The notes under the pieces: model-generated
What the model saw: only the letters and a program-made list of their open reading frames with translations
The model's database searches: none
What the model was told of the DNA's origin: nothing
Shown here: positions 53,532-62,790 of the stretch, one piece after another
Layout of the letters: each line of letters starts with the position of its first letter
Position numbering within the stretch: the first letter of the stretch is position 1
Assembly: GCA_039822045.1 (NCBI GenBank)
Contig: JBCBMY010000020.1
Location: forward strand, 1-64,000
From: HLUCCA09 sp039822045
Lineage (GTDB): Bacteria > Pseudomonadota > Alphaproteobacteria > Rhodobacterales > Rhodobacteraceae
DNA: 64,000 bases
Direction: 5' to 3'
Position numbers and translations under genes: made by a program

Positions 53532-54473
53532 ATGGCGACGGCGCTCTATAGCCATGACGAGTGCAAAGGGCATGTGACGCCAGACGGGCATCCCGAACGG
53601 GTGGCACGGCTGGAAGCGATCGAGGCCGCGTTGAGCGCCGACGCCTTTGCCCCGCTCGACCGGCGGGAGGCGCCGTTGGCCGACCGCGCCGATTTGCTGC
53701 GCTGCCATACTGAAAGCTATGTGGACGAGATTGAGGCGCTGATCCCGTCAGCCGGCAGCCGCGCGCTCGATGCCGACACTCATGTCTCGCCCGGTTCCTG
53801 GAACGCGGCCCTTCGCGCAGCGGGGGCGGCCTGTGCGGCGGTGGACGCGGTGATCGCCGGCGAAATCGGCAACGCGTTCTGCGCGGTTCGCCCGCCCGGG
53901 CACCATGCCGAAACGGAGACGCCGATGGGGTTTTGCCTGTTCGGCAACGTTGCGATTGCGGCGAAACGGGCGCTCGACCATCACGGGCTGACCCGCGTCG
54001 CTGTCCTCGATTTCGACGTCCACCACGGTAACGGAACGCAGGACCTGCTCTGGAACGAGGCCCGAGCGCTGTTTGTCAGCTCGCACCAGATGCCTCTTTG
54101 GCCCGGCACGGGCGGACCGCATGAGACCGGCGCCCATGACAATGTGATGAACGTGCCGCTGCCGCCCGGCACCGGCGGCGCGGGCTTTCGCCGGGCCTGG
54201 GAGGGGCAGGTCTTTCCCGTGCTTGGGGAGTTTGCGCCAGAGCTGATCTTCGTGTCGGCCGGATTCGACGCCCATGCCGACGATCCGCTCGCGCAACTGG
54301 CGCTCGTGGAGGACGACTTCGTTTGGGTGACCGAGCGACTCTGTGCACAAGCTGCGCAGAGTGCGGGGGGCCGTGTGGTTTCCGTCCTTGAGGGCGGGTA
54401 TGACCTTGGGGCGCTGGGCCGGAGCGTTGCGGCGCATGTGGAGGTTCTGATGCGGTGGGGCGAGGGGCGATGA
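53532..54473 (+). CDS. Histone-deacetylase superfamily amidohydrolase
   Basis: A 313-residue zinc-dependent deacetylase of the HDAC/AcuC/acetylpolyamine-amidohydrolase superfamily. Motifs: HPERVARLEAI, RPPGHHAE (His124, His125 charge relay), VLDFDVHHGNGTQ (zinc ligands Asp162 and His164) and SAGFDAHADDPL (third ligand Asp). EGGYDLGAL closes the domain. Bacterial substrates are acetylated polyamines, proteins or small amides; none can be chosen. Its stop overlaps xseB by four bases (ATGA). Confidence 0.93.
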   Translation: MATALYSHDECKGHVTPDGHPERVARLEAIEAALSADAFAPLDRREAPLADRADLLRCHTESYVDEIEALIPSAGSRALDADTHVSPGSWNAALRAAGAACAAVDAVIAGEIGNAFCAVRPPGHHAETETPMGFCLFGNVAIAAKRALDHHGLTRVAVLDFDVHHGNGTQDLLWNEARALFVSSHQMPLWPGTGGPHETGAHDNVMNVPLPPGTGGAGFRRAWEGQVFPVLGEFAPELIFVSAGFDAHADDPLAQLALVEDDFVWVTERLCAQAAQSAGGRVVSVLEGGYDLGALGRSVAAHVEVLMRWGEGR

Positions 54474-54715
54474 GCGACACGGACATGCCGGTGGAAGAGA
54501 TGAGTTTCGAGGCGGCGATGGCCGAACTGGAACAGGTTGTCGGCCGGCTCGAGGGCGGAGATGTGCCGCTCGAGGACTCGATTGCCCTCTATGAGCGTGG
54601 CGCGAAACTGAAGGCGCGGTGCGAGTCGGAACTGAAGCGGGCCGAGGAAAAGGTCGAACAGATCACCACCGATGCCGAGGGGCGCGCCACGGGGACAAAG
54701 CCGCTCGATGGCTGA
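54470..54715 (+). CDS. xseB: Exodeoxyribonuclease VII small subunit
   Basis: XseB associates with XseA to degrade single-stranded DNA. From ATG 54470 it has 81 residues with the family core SFEAAMAELEQVVGRLEGGDVPLEDSI, ALYERGAKLKARCESELKRAEEKVEQI. The ATG overlaps the HDAC-like stop (ATGA) and its own stop overlaps the ispA start by eight bases. The xseB-ispA-dxs order is typical of proteobacteria. Confidence 0.95.
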   Translation: MSDTDMPVEEMSFEAAMAELEQVVGRLEGGDVPLEDSIALYERGAKLKARCESELKRAEEKVEQITTDAEGRATGTKPLDG

Positions 54716-55649
54716 GCCAGCCCCAGCAACGGGCGAAGCGCGACCTGCGACCGCGAGCGGAGCAGATGCAGCCGCGATGGCGGGGTTCGCGGCACAGTTG
54801 GGGATGGCGTCAACACGCGTGGCGGAGACCCTGGCCGCCGAACTGGCCGATGCGCCGGATGTGCCGGTTGTTCATGCCATGCGCTATGCGCTCGAGGGCG
54901 GCAAAGGGGTGCGCGGGTTTCTGGTGATAGAGGGCGCGGCGCTCTACGGGGTCGGGCCCGAGCGCTCGGTCTGGCCCGCGGCGGCCGTGGAGGCGCTCCA
55001 CACTTATTCCCTCGTGCATGACGATCTGCCCGCAATGGATGACGACGATCTGCGGCGCGGGCGGCCGACCGTTCACGTGAAATGGGACGAGGCGACGGCG
55101 GTTCTGGTGGGCGATGCCCTGCACTGTCTGGCATTCGACCTGTTGGCACGCGCAGAGATCGGCCCGGCCGAGCGGCGCTTGGCCCTTGTCTCGGGGCTCG
55201 CCGGCGCAGCGGGCATGCGGGGCATGGTGCTGGGCCAGGCCCTCGACATCGCCGCCGAAACGGCGACCGAGCCCCTGGGATTGGCCGAGATCGAGGCGCT
55301 GCAGGCCGCCAAGACCGGCGCGCTGATCCGCTGGTCGGGCGAAGCGGGGGCGGTGATCGCGGGGGAGGACCCGATGCCCCTGCGACGCTATGCCGAGGCG
55401 CTGGGCCTCGCCTTCCAGATCGCCGACGACATCTTGGATATCGAAGGTGCCCCCGACGAGGCCGGCAAGCGGCTGCGCAAGGACGAGGCGGCCGGCAAAG
55501 CAACATTTGTCTCGCTCCTGGGCCTCGACGCGGCCAAGGCCCGTGCCAAGGGCCTGGTTGAAGTGGCATGCGAGGCGCTCACCCCGTTCGGGGCGCGGGC
55601 CGATGCGTTGCGCGCGGCAGCGGAGTTCGTTATCGCGCGCAGGAAGTGA
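54708..55649 (+). CDS. ispA: Polyprenyl diphosphate synthase (farnesyl/geranylgeranyl type)
   Basis: The enzyme condenses isopentenyl diphosphate into C15 or longer prenyl diphosphates. From ATG 54708 it has 313 residues. The first Asp-rich motif is DDLPAMDDDDLRRGRPT and the second DDILDIEG; GGKGVRGFL and KTGALIRW are also conserved. The residues before the first motif (HTYSLVHDD) suggest a short-chain product. It overlaps xseB and is followed by dxs, so isoprenoid precursor steps are co-encoded. FPP versus GGPP specificity is not decided. Confidence 0.92.
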   Translation: MAEPAPATGEARPATASGADAAAMAGFAAQLGMASTRVAETLAAELADAPDVPVVHAMRYALEGGKGVRGFLVIEGAALYGVGPERSVWPAAAVEALHTYSLVHDDLPAMDDDDLRRGRPTVHVKWDEATAVLVGDALHCLAFDLLARAEIGPAERRLALVSGLAGAAGMRGMVLGQALDIAAETATEPLGLAEIEALQAAKTGALIRWSGEAGAVIAGEDPMPLRRYAEALGLAFQIADDILDIEGAPDEAGKRLRKDEAAGKATFVSLLGLDAAKARAKGLVEVACEALTPFGARADALRAAAEFVIARRK

Positions 55650-55675
55650 GGAGGCGCCCCAAGGAGGGGCAAGAG

Positions 55676-57613
55676 ATGACGACGCGACCCAGTACCCCTC
55701 TGCTCGATCGGGTGCAAAGCCCGGCCGACCTTAAGGGGTTGAGCGATATCGATCTTGTGCGGCTGGCCCACGAGTTGCGCGCCGAAACGATTTCGGCAGT
55801 TAGCGAGACGGGCGGGCATTTGGGTGCGGGGCTGGGTGTGGTGGAGATCACCGTGGCGCTGCATGCGATCTTCGATACGCCGCGTGACCGGCTGATCTGG
55901 GATGTCAGCCACCAATGCTATCCCCACAAGATCCTGACGGGGCGGCGGGATCGGATCCGAACGCTCCGCCAGAAGGACGGGCTGAGCGGCTTCACCAAGC
56001 GATCCGAGAGCGCCTATGACCCGTTCGGGGCGGCCCATAGCTCAACCTCGATCAGCGCCGCACTTGGCTTTGCGACGGCGCGGGATCTTGGTGCACGGCC
56101 CGAAGAGCGGGGCGAGCCGCCGCTGGGCGATGCGATTGCCGTGATCGGCGACGGCGCGATGAGTGCCGGCATGGCCTACGAGGCGATGAACAATGCCGGG
56201 CATCTCGGCAAACGGCTGATCGTGATCCTAAACGACAACGAAATGAGCATCGCCCCCCCGGTGGGTGCGATGTCGTCATACCTGTCGCGGCTATATGCCG
56301 AGGCGCCGTTTCAGGAGTTCAAGGCGGCGGCAAAGCAGGCGGTTGCCCTGTTGCCCGAGCCGTTCCGGGAGGGGGCCAAGCGCGCCAAGGAGATGCTGAA
56401 GGGCATGACCGTGGGCGGCACCCTGTTTGAGGAGTTGGGCTTTTCCTATGTCGGACCGATCGACGGCCACGATATGGAGCAGCTTCTGGCCGTTCTGCGC
56501 ACCGTGAAGGCGCGGGCCGACGGGCCGGTTCTCATCCATGCCATCACCAAGAAAGGCAAGGGTTATCAGCCGGCCGAGGACGCGCGCGACCGGGGCCATG
56601 GCGTGTCGAAGTTCGACGTGATCACTGGCGAGCAGAAGAAGGCGCCGTCGAACGCGCCGTCCTACACCAAGGTGTTTGCGCAGAGCCTGATTGCCGAGGC
56701 GGCCGAGGACAGCCGCGTGACGGCCATCACGGCGGCAATGCCGGACGGGACGGGGCTGAAGCTTTTCGCCGAGCGGTTTCCGACGCGGTGCTTTGACGTT
56801 GGCATCGCCGAGCAGCACGCCGTGACCTTTGCCGCGGGGCAGGCGGCGGGCGGCTTGCGGCCGTTCTGCGCGATCTATTCGACGTTCCTTCAGCGGGGCT
56901 ATGACCAGGTCGTCCATGACGTGGCGATCCAACGGCTGCCGGTGCGGTTTGCCATCGACCGGGCCGGGCTGGTGGGGGCCGACGGGGCGACCCATGCCGG
57001 CGCGTTCGACGTGGCCTTTCTGAGCAATCTTTCGGGCTTTGTGGTGATGGCGGCCGCCGACGAGGCCGAGCTTGTGCACATGGTGGCGACGGCCACCGCT
57101 CACGACGAGGGGCCGATTGCGTTCCGGTTTCCGAGGGGCGAAGGCGTGGGTGTGGAGCTGCCGGAGCGCGGACAGGTCCTTGAGATCGGCAAGGGCCGCG
57201 TGGTGCGCGCGGGGCGGGGCGTCGCCATCCTGTCGTTCGGGGCGCGGCTGAAGGAGGTCATGGAGGCCGCCGAGGCGCTGGCCGGGCGGGGCATCCAGCC
57301 GACCGTGGCCGATGCGCGGTTCGCCAAGCCGCTCGACCGCGAGCTCGTGCTGCGGTTGGCCGCCGAGCATGAGGCGCTGATCACGGTGGAGGAGGGCGCA
57401 GTGGGGGGCTTCGGCTCTCATGTCGCGCACCTCCTGGCTGAAGAGGGCGTGCTGGATGGGGGGCTGAAGCTGCGGTCGATGGTGCTGCCAGACAGCTTCA
57501 TCGACCAGGCAAGCCCGCGCGACATGTATGCGGTCGCGCGGATGAACGCCCCTGACATCGAGGCGAAGGTGCTCGAGGTTCTGGGTATCGCCGCACTGGG
57601 GCAGCGGGCATGA
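55676..57613 (+). CDS. dxs: 1-deoxy-D-xylulose-5-phosphate synthase
   Basis: DXS makes the first intermediate of the MEP isoprenoid pathway from pyruvate and glyceraldehyde 3-phosphate with thiamine diphosphate. ATG 55676 has AAGGAGGGG at good distance; 645 residues. Motifs: SETGGHLGAGLGVVEITVALH, WDVSHQCYPHKILTGR, AAHSSTSISAALG, the ThDP motif GDGAMSAGMAYEAMN with NDNEMSI, and AEQHAVTFAAG in the transketolase-like half. It follows ispA by 26 bases. Confidence 0.97.
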   Translation: MTTRPSTPLLDRVQSPADLKGLSDIDLVRLAHELRAETISAVSETGGHLGAGLGVVEITVALHAIFDTPRDRLIWDVSHQCYPHKILTGRRDRIRTLRQKDGLSGFTKRSESAYDPFGAAHSSTSISAALGFATARDLGARPEERGEPPLGDAIAVIGDGAMSAGMAYEAMNNAGHLGKRLIVILNDNEMSIAPPVGAMSSYLSRLYAEAPFQEFKAAAKQAVALLPEPFREGAKRAKEMLKGMTVGGTLFEELGFSYVGPIDGHDMEQLLAVLRTVKARADGPVLIHAITKKGKGYQPAEDARDRGHGVSKFDVITGEQKKAPSNAPSYTKVFAQSLIAEAAEDSRVTAITAAMPDGTGLKLFAERFPTRCFDVGIAEQHAVTFAAGQAAGGLRPFCAIYSTFLQRGYDQVVHDVAIQRLPVRFAIDRAGLVGADGATHAGAFDVAFLSNLSGFVVMAAADEAELVHMVATATAHDEGPIAFRFPRGEGVGVELPERGQVLEIGKGRVVRAGRGVAILSFGARLKEVMEAAEALAGRGIQPTVADARFAKPLDRELVLRLAAEHEALITVEEGAVGGFGSHVAHLLAEEGVLDGGLKLRSMVLPDSFIDQASPRDMYAVARMNAPDIEAKVLEVLGIAALGQRA

Positions 57614-57664
57614 GGTGGTCAGCCGCGCACGCTGACGCGAGACCGCAAATGGGTAGGGGCCGGC

Positions 57665-57961
57665 ATGGCTGACGTCGACATCCAGTTCGAGAATCAGGGC
57701 TCGAAGGCGCGCTATGTCGCCCGTGTTGCCGGCATTGATGGCGAGGGAGAGCTGACAGTCTCAAAGCTCTCCGACGCGATGTGGATTGCCGACCATACGG
57801 GCGTGCCGGACGCGGCGCGAGGCACCGGCACGGCAGGCGCGCTGGTCGAGCGGCTGATTGCAGATGCGCGAGAGGCCGGACGGAAGATCGTGCCGCTCTG
57901 TCCCTTCGTGAAAGCGCAGGCCCAGAAGCATCCTGAGTGGAGCGACGTGATCGGCGGATGA
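57665..57961 (+). CDS. Small GNAT-fold protein
   Basis: A 98-residue protein like the short GNAT members related to YjdJ. It shows RYVARVAGIDGEGELTVSKL, the central HTGVPDAARGTGTAGALVERLI with the acetyl-CoA-binding G-x-G-x-A-like loop, and GRKIVPLCPFVKAQAQKHPEW. Such proteins are predicted acetyltransferases of unknown substrate. ATG 57665 is preceded by GGGGCCGG. It stands between dxs and the ClbS-like gene. Confidence 0.82.
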   Translation: MADVDIQFENQGSKARYVARVAGIDGEGELTVSKLSDAMWIADHTGVPDAARGTGTAGALVERLIADAREAGRKIVPLCPFVKAQAQKHPEWSDVIGG

Positions 57962-58018
57962 GGGGCTGCGGCCCTTCGGCACGGTCTCGCGCCCGATCTG
58001 CGGCATTAGGGTCCATCC

Positions 58019-58525
58019 ATGCCTGCTCAGACGACCAAGACAGGATTGCTGGCGCTGACCGAGACCGAGTTTCGGAAGCTGTCAGGGGTTGTCGACAAGG
58101 TGCCGGAGGACATGGCCCTTGTGCCTGACGGGGACGGTGTGTCGGTCAAGGATGTGATCGGACACCGGGCCCATTGGATCACGCTGTTCATCGGCTGGTG
58201 GCAGGAGGGGCAGGCGGGGCGCCGACCGGAGATGCCGGCGCCAGGATACAATTGGGGCGATCTCAAACGATTCAACGCGGATCTACGTGAGGCCCAGGCG
58301 GCGCTGGGCTGGCATGCGGCACGCGCGATACTGGCTGAGCGGCATGGCGGGCTGATCACGTTCCTTGAGGGGCTGAGCGAGGCGCAGCTTTATGGCGGGC
58401 CGATGCCAGGCGGTGGCAACGCCTGGACGACGGGGCGCTGGGCCGAGGCGGCGGGCCCGTCCCACTATCGCTCAGCCGCGAAGTACTTGCGGGCACGGCT
58501 GCGGGCCGTTGAGACCAAGGCATGA
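58019..58525 (+). CDS. ClbS/DfsB-like four-helix-bundle protein
   Basis: A 168-residue protein resembling the ClbS/DfsB (DUF1706) family. SVKDVIGHRAHWITLFIGWWQEG and APGYNWGDLKRFNADL are typical, as is GGPMPGGGNAW and the final SHYRSAAKYLRARLR. ClbS itself protects against colibactin; most members have no known role. Its stop overlaps the CocE-type hydrolase start by ATGA, so the two are coupled. The start ATG 58019 is preceded by a weak Shine-Dalgarno. Confidence 0.72.
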   Translation: MPAQTTKTGLLALTETEFRKLSGVVDKVPEDMALVPDGDGVSVKDVIGHRAHWITLFIGWWQEGQAGRRPEMPAPGYNWGDLKRFNADLREAQAALGWHAARAILAERHGGLITFLEGLSEAQLYGGPMPGGGNAWTTGRWAEAAGPSHYRSAAKYLRARLRAVETKA

Positions 58526-60534
58526 AACACCGCAACGACCTTCCCCGCGCCGTGGTGTGCCACGAGGACATCGGCATCGTCATGGAAGACGGCACGCGGC
58601 TGTCGGCCCGGATCTGGCTGCCCGAGGATGCCGAAGCGCGCCCGGTGCCGGCAATCCTTGAGCATCTGCCCTACCGCAAGCGCGACGGAACCATCGCGCG
58701 CGATAGCCTAACGATGCCGTACTATGCCGGGCACGGCTATGCCGCGATCCGGGTGGATATGCGTGGCAACGGCGATTCCGAAGGGCTGATGGAGGATGAG
58801 TACACCCAGCAGGAGCTCGACGATGCCTGCGCCGTCATCGCCTGGGCACGGGCACAACCCTGGTGCACTGGCAAGGTGGGCATGCAGGGCATTTCCTGGG
58901 GCGGGTTCAACAGCCTGCAGGTTGCGGCGCTGCAGCCTGAGGGGCTGGAAGCCATCATAACGATTTGCTCGACCGTCGACCGGTTCGCCGACGACATCCA
59001 TGTGAAGGGCGGGTGCCAATTGGGCGCGCATATTGCGTGGGCCACTCAGATGCTCGCCTATTCCTCGCGCCCGCCCGACCCCGAGATCGCGGGCGACAAC
59101 CGCTGGCGGGATCTGTGGCTCGATCGGCTCGACACCCAGCCCTTCCTGTTTGAAACCTGGATCAAGCATCAGCGGCGCGACGAATACTGGCGGCACGGAT
59201 CGGTCTGTGAGGATTACGGCGCAATCAGAGCGGCCGTTCTGTCGATCGGCGGCTGGCATGACGGCTATCGCAACACGATCGCACATCTGGTGGAGAATCT
59301 CAGCGCGCAGGGCACCCCGGTGAAAGGAATTGTGGGGCCATGGAACCACAAGTACCCGCACATAGCGGCCCCGGAGCCGCGGATCGGGTTCTTGCAGGAG
59401 GCGCTCCGCTGGTGGGATCACTGGCTAAAGGGCGCGGAGACCGGGGTCGAGGATGACCCTGCGATGCGGCTTTGGCTGATGGACTCAGTGCGCCCCAAAG
59501 CGAAGCTCGACCGCAGACCCGGGCGCTGGATCGCTGAAGCCGCGTGGCCGTCGCCCGGGATCGCACGCACGGTAATGCATATGGGCTCGGAGGGGATGTC
59601 GCCCGAGCCGGGGCGGGCCGACGTGCGCGTGGCGTCGCCGGCCGATTGCGGTGGCTGCGGCGGTGTGTTCTTCCCAGCACATTACGGGGCGGAGTTGCCG
59701 ACGGACCAGCGCGACGACGATGCGCGGTCAGCCTGTTTTGATGGCGTCACATTGACCGAGCCGCAGGACATCGTGGGCGCACCCCGCGTGGCGCTGACGC
59801 TTGTCTCGGACCGGCCGCAGGCGCAGCTTTGTGTACGGCTGTGCGACGTGTTCCCTGATGGCACATCGGCGTTGATTACCATGGGCGTGCTGAACCTGAC
59901 TCACCGCGAAGGCGCCCAGAGCCCGCAACCGATGATCCCGGGAGAGGTGACGCGCGTGGCCTTCGATCTTGACCAGATCGCCTATCGCGTGCCGGCGGGC
60001 CACCGGATCCGCGTGGCAGTGTCGACCGCCTACTGGCCGTTCATCTGGCCCGCGCCAGACGCGGCGACACTCCAGATCCATACCGGCGAGATTGCACTGC
60101 CCGTCCGCAGCCCGGCGAGCCGCGACGAGTGGCGGTTTGAGGAGCCTGCCGGCGCGGCCGCCTGGGATGCGGAGAGCCTCAGGCGCGCGCGCTATAGCCG
60201 AGTGCGCGAGACCGACCTCACCAGCGGCAACGTGGTGATGAAAGTGGGGATCGACGGCGGCGAGGCGCGGGATCGGGCCCATGGCCTGATCACATCGACC
60301 CGCTCGGAGGAGCGCTGGACGATCCACCCCGACGACCCGAACTCAGCACGCAGCGAGATCGCCTGGGTGACACAGATGGGCCGAGACGCCTGGCAGGTGC
60401 GGACGGCCTGCGACACCGTCTTGTCGGCCGATGCAGCCCACTGGCGATGGAAAGCGCGGCTCCGCTGCTGGGAAGACGGGGCGCTTGTCTTTGAGACGGC
60501 ATGGGACGGGTCAGCCGATCGCGACGAGGTGTAG
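58522..60534 (+). CDS. CocE/NonD-type hydrolase (peptidase S15 family)
   Basis: A 670-residue alpha/beta hydrolase. ILEHLPYRKRDGT, RVDMRGNGDSEG and GMQGISWGGFN (nucleophile Ser125) mark the catalytic domain, with a probable Asp in GWHDGYRNT and His in GPWNHKYPH. The C-terminal PepX-like jelly-roll domain follows (LTEPQDIVGAPRVALTLVSDRPQAQL, VPAGHRIRVAVSTAYWPFIWP). Family members cleave esters, dipeptidyl groups or beta-lactam-like amides. No signal peptide, so it is cytoplasmic. A peptide-type ABC transporter is encoded next to it. Confidence 0.88.
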   Translation: MKHRNDLPRAVVCHEDIGIVMEDGTRLSARIWLPEDAEARPVPAILEHLPYRKRDGTIARDSLTMPYYAGHGYAAIRVDMRGNGDSEGLMEDEYTQQELDDACAVIAWARAQPWCTGKVGMQGISWGGFNSLQVAALQPEGLEAIITICSTVDRFADDIHVKGGCQLGAHIAWATQMLAYSSRPPDPEIAGDNRWRDLWLDRLDTQPFLFETWIKHQRRDEYWRHGSVCEDYGAIRAAVLSIGGWHDGYRNTIAHLVENLSAQGTPVKGIVGPWNHKYPHIAAPEPRIGFLQEALRWWDHWLKGAETGVEDDPAMRLWLMDSVRPKAKLDRRPGRWIAEAAWPSPGIARTVMHMGSEGMSPEPGRADVRVASPADCGGCGGVFFPAHYGAELPTDQRDDDARSACFDGVTLTEPQDIVGAPRVALTLVSDRPQAQLCVRLCDVFPDGTSALITMGVLNLTHREGAQSPQPMIPGEVTRVAFDLDQIAYRVPAGHRIRVAVSTAYWPFIWPAPDAATLQIHTGEIALPVRSPASRDEWRFEEPAGAAAWDAESLRRARYSRVRETDLTSGNVVMKVGIDGGEARDRAHGLITSTRSEERWTIHPDDPNSARSEIAWVTQMGRDAWQVRTACDTVLSADAAHWRWKARLRCWEDGALVFETAWDGSADRDEV

Positions 60535-60908
60535 CCAAAGGGTCTCCCTGTCACGCGGGGCCAAAGTCGGCGGTCGAGCTTAACGTCGCATTGATGGAAC
60601 TAGAGCTCTGATGCGCACGCAGCGGCGCCACTCCCGCATCACGACGGGCTTCTGCCGTTCGGCCTTGTCGCTTTGCGCAGCGGCGATCCGTCACCAGCTC
60701 CGGCCACAACACCGCGCTTGCTCTATGTCGGCGCAGATCCCGACGACGGCGAGCGAGCACAGATGCATGCGCCCATGACGTCATTCAACCAGAGAGCGGG
60801 CTCAGGACTTGGGACGGCCGGCAGACTAGATGAATCGGCTGCGCGTTCGGCCGAGCGGGCATGGGAAGGCGCAGCTGGGCGCCTTCCCCGTTGACTAAGC
60901 GGCTCGGG
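60535..60908. other. Gene-free stretch between convergent hydrolase and solute-binding genes
   Basis: No gene is supported in these 374 bases. The right end carries the hairpin 60863-60888. The left part contains a short AT-richer patch (60575-60610). Composition is uneven, as in decayed DNA, but I recognise no transposase or phage motif. Confidence 0.5.
60863..60888 (-). terminator. Hairpin after the solute-binding protein gene
   Basis: A perfect 10-bp stem (60863-60872 with 60879-60888) with a six-base loop lies 20 bases after the stop codon at 60909 on the minus strand. There is no T tract, but position and strength suggest an end point for the transcript. Confidence 0.6.
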
Positions 60909-62522
60909 TCAGGCCATCCACCAGCGTTCGGTGGCGCGGGCGCCGTCGTTTTCCCAGTTCGAGGCGACGCCCTCGGCATGGGCCACGTCCTTGGCCTTGC
61001 CCATGATGTAGTTGGCGAACATCGGAACGATGGCCCCGCCATCCTTATGGATAAGCGTCTGCGCTTCGAAATACATCTCGGCGCGCTTGGCCTCGTCGAG
61101 CTCGGCGCGCGCCTCGCCGACGATACCGTTGAAGCGGTCGGCAGCCTCGGTGTCGCGCCAGGCTGTGTCGTTCCACTCCGACTCCTGCACGTAGGCCGAG
61201 GCGAACATCCAGTCGACCGTCGGACGGCCGCCCCAGTAGCAGGCGCACCAGCCCTTTTTGTTCCAGACGTTCGACCAGTAGCCGTCCTTCGGCTCGCGCA
61301 CGATTTCGATGTCGATGCCCGCGGCCTTGGCCGACGCCTGGATCAGCTGCGCGGCATCCACGGCGCCAGCAAAGGCGGCGTCGGAGGCCGAGAGCGGAAT
61401 CGAGCCGGAATGGCCAGACTTCTTGTAGTGGTCGGCGGCGAGATCGGGGTCGTAGTCGCGCTGCGGCAGCTCGTTGGCCGCAAACGGCACGATTGGCGAG
61501 ATCGGGTGGTCGTTGCCCACGGTGCCGTAGCCCAGGAGGATCTTGTCGACCATTTCCTGCTTGTTGACCGCGAGCTTGAGCGCCATGCGCAGATCGAAAT
61601 TGTCGAACGGCGCGGTGTCGAGGCGCATCGGGAACGTGTAGTGCAGGTAGCCCACCAGATCGAGGATATCGACATGGGGGGCGCGGCTAAGAAGCGCGAC
61701 CGTCTTGGGGTCGACCCGGTCGATCAGGTGCGCCTCGCCATTCAGAAGGGCGTTCTGACGCGCCGTGATGTCGATGATCGAGAGGATCTCAACATCATCG
61801 AACCAAGCGTTGCCCTCTTTCCAGTAGTTGGGATTGCGCGAGGCCAGCAGGCGCACGCCGGGCTCGAAGCTCTCGATGACATAGGAGCCGGTGCCGATCC
61901 CATCCGTCGGGTCGATTTCGCCATCGGCGGAAGGTTTGATGACGAGGTGATAGTCGGAGATCAGGAACGGGAAGTCGGCATTCGGGCTGTCGAGCTCGAA
62001 GATGACGACGTTGTCGCCGTCCTTCTTGATATCGGTGACGCCGGAGATCACTCCCTTGGCGGCCGAGGTGCTTTCCTCGCCGCGGTGGTAGTTGATCGAC
62101 GCGATCACGTCGTCAGCGGTCATCGTCTTGCCATTGTGGAACTCGACTCCGGAGCGGAGCGTAAAGACCCAGGACTTGCCGTCGTCGCGGGCCTCGTAGA
62201 ACTCGGCGAGTTCCGGGCGCAGCGCGTTGTCGGGGCCCACCTCGGTCAGGCAGTTGCCGTAGGTGAAGCCGGTGTTCGTCATGAACCCGTTTTCGTAGGT
62301 TGCGGGATCGAGGCTGTCGGTGGTGGAGCCGTGGCCGAGCGCCATCTTGAAGCTGCCGCCCTTTTGCGGCGTGGCGGCCTCAACCCGGGTGGCCATCGTC
62401 ATGGCGGCCGGGATCGCCACACCAGCAGCCGCGAGCGCTGTGATGAATGAGCGGCGGTTCATGTGGCCGGCAGCGTACTTTGCTGTCTGTGCCTCGATAT
62501 AACGTGTCTTGCGATCTTTCAT
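60909..62522 (-). CDS. Peptide/dipeptide-type ABC transporter substrate-binding protein
   Basis: A 537-residue family-5 solute-binding protein from ATG 62522. The N-terminus has an unusually long n-region (MKDRKTRYIEAQTAKYAAGH) before a twin-arginine signal (NRRSFITALAAAGVAIPAAM), so Tat export is likely; MNRRSF at 62462 is an alternative start. SBP_bac_5 patterns include SLDPATYENGF, VFTLRSGVEFHNGKTMTADDV, NPNYWKEG and LNGEAHLID. It is divergent from the permease genes, sharing a 268-base promoter region. Confidence 0.88.
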   Translation of the reverse strand: MKDRKTRYIEAQTAKYAAGHMNRRSFITALAAAGVAIPAAMTMATRVEAATPQKGGSFKMALGHGSTTDSLDPATYENGFMTNTGFTYGNCLTEVGPDNALRPELAEFYEARDDGKSWVFTLRSGVEFHNGKTMTADDVIASINYHRGEESTSAAKGVISGVTDIKKDGDNVVIFELDSPNADFPFLISDYHLVIKPSADGEIDPTDGIGTGSYVIESFEPGVRLLASRNPNYWKEGNAWFDDVEILSIIDITARQNALLNGEAHLIDRVDPKTVALLSRAPHVDILDLVGYLHYTFPMRLDTAPFDNFDLRMALKLAVNKQEMVDKILLGYGTVGNDHPISPIVPFAANELPQRDYDPDLAADHYKKSGHSGSIPLSASDAAFAGAVDAAQLIQASAKAAGIDIEIVREPKDGYWSNVWNKKGWCACYWGGRPTVDWMFASAYVQESEWNDTAWRDTEAADRFNGIVGEARAELDEAKRAEMYFEAQTLIHKDGGAIVPMFANYIMGKAKDVAHAEGVASNWENDGARATERWWMA

Positions 62523-62790
62523 GGGCGAGTGCCTTCCCTGTGTGTTCCGACGCATGTCGTTTTTTGGCCGAGCCCAAGCGGGCGCGACAGGCCGGTTAAG
62601 CATGCACAGCGTGCGCGCAGGCTGCAACGTTTTCCATATGATGGGGCACGGCGAGACCCTGCAAGAGCGTTTACAATCGCGTCAACCTTCGCCTAGGCTC
62701 CGGCTTAACCAATCAAGAAGGGGCGAAAAACGACATCGCCCCAGCGGCGCGGACGATGTGCGTGCCCTGAAAACAGGGGGAGCGAACCAG

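Noticed and set aside
60861..62450. 529-codon plus-strand frame opposite the solute-binding protein gene
   Set aside because: Antisense shadow of a clear SBP_bac_5 gene; it begins in the terminator hairpin.
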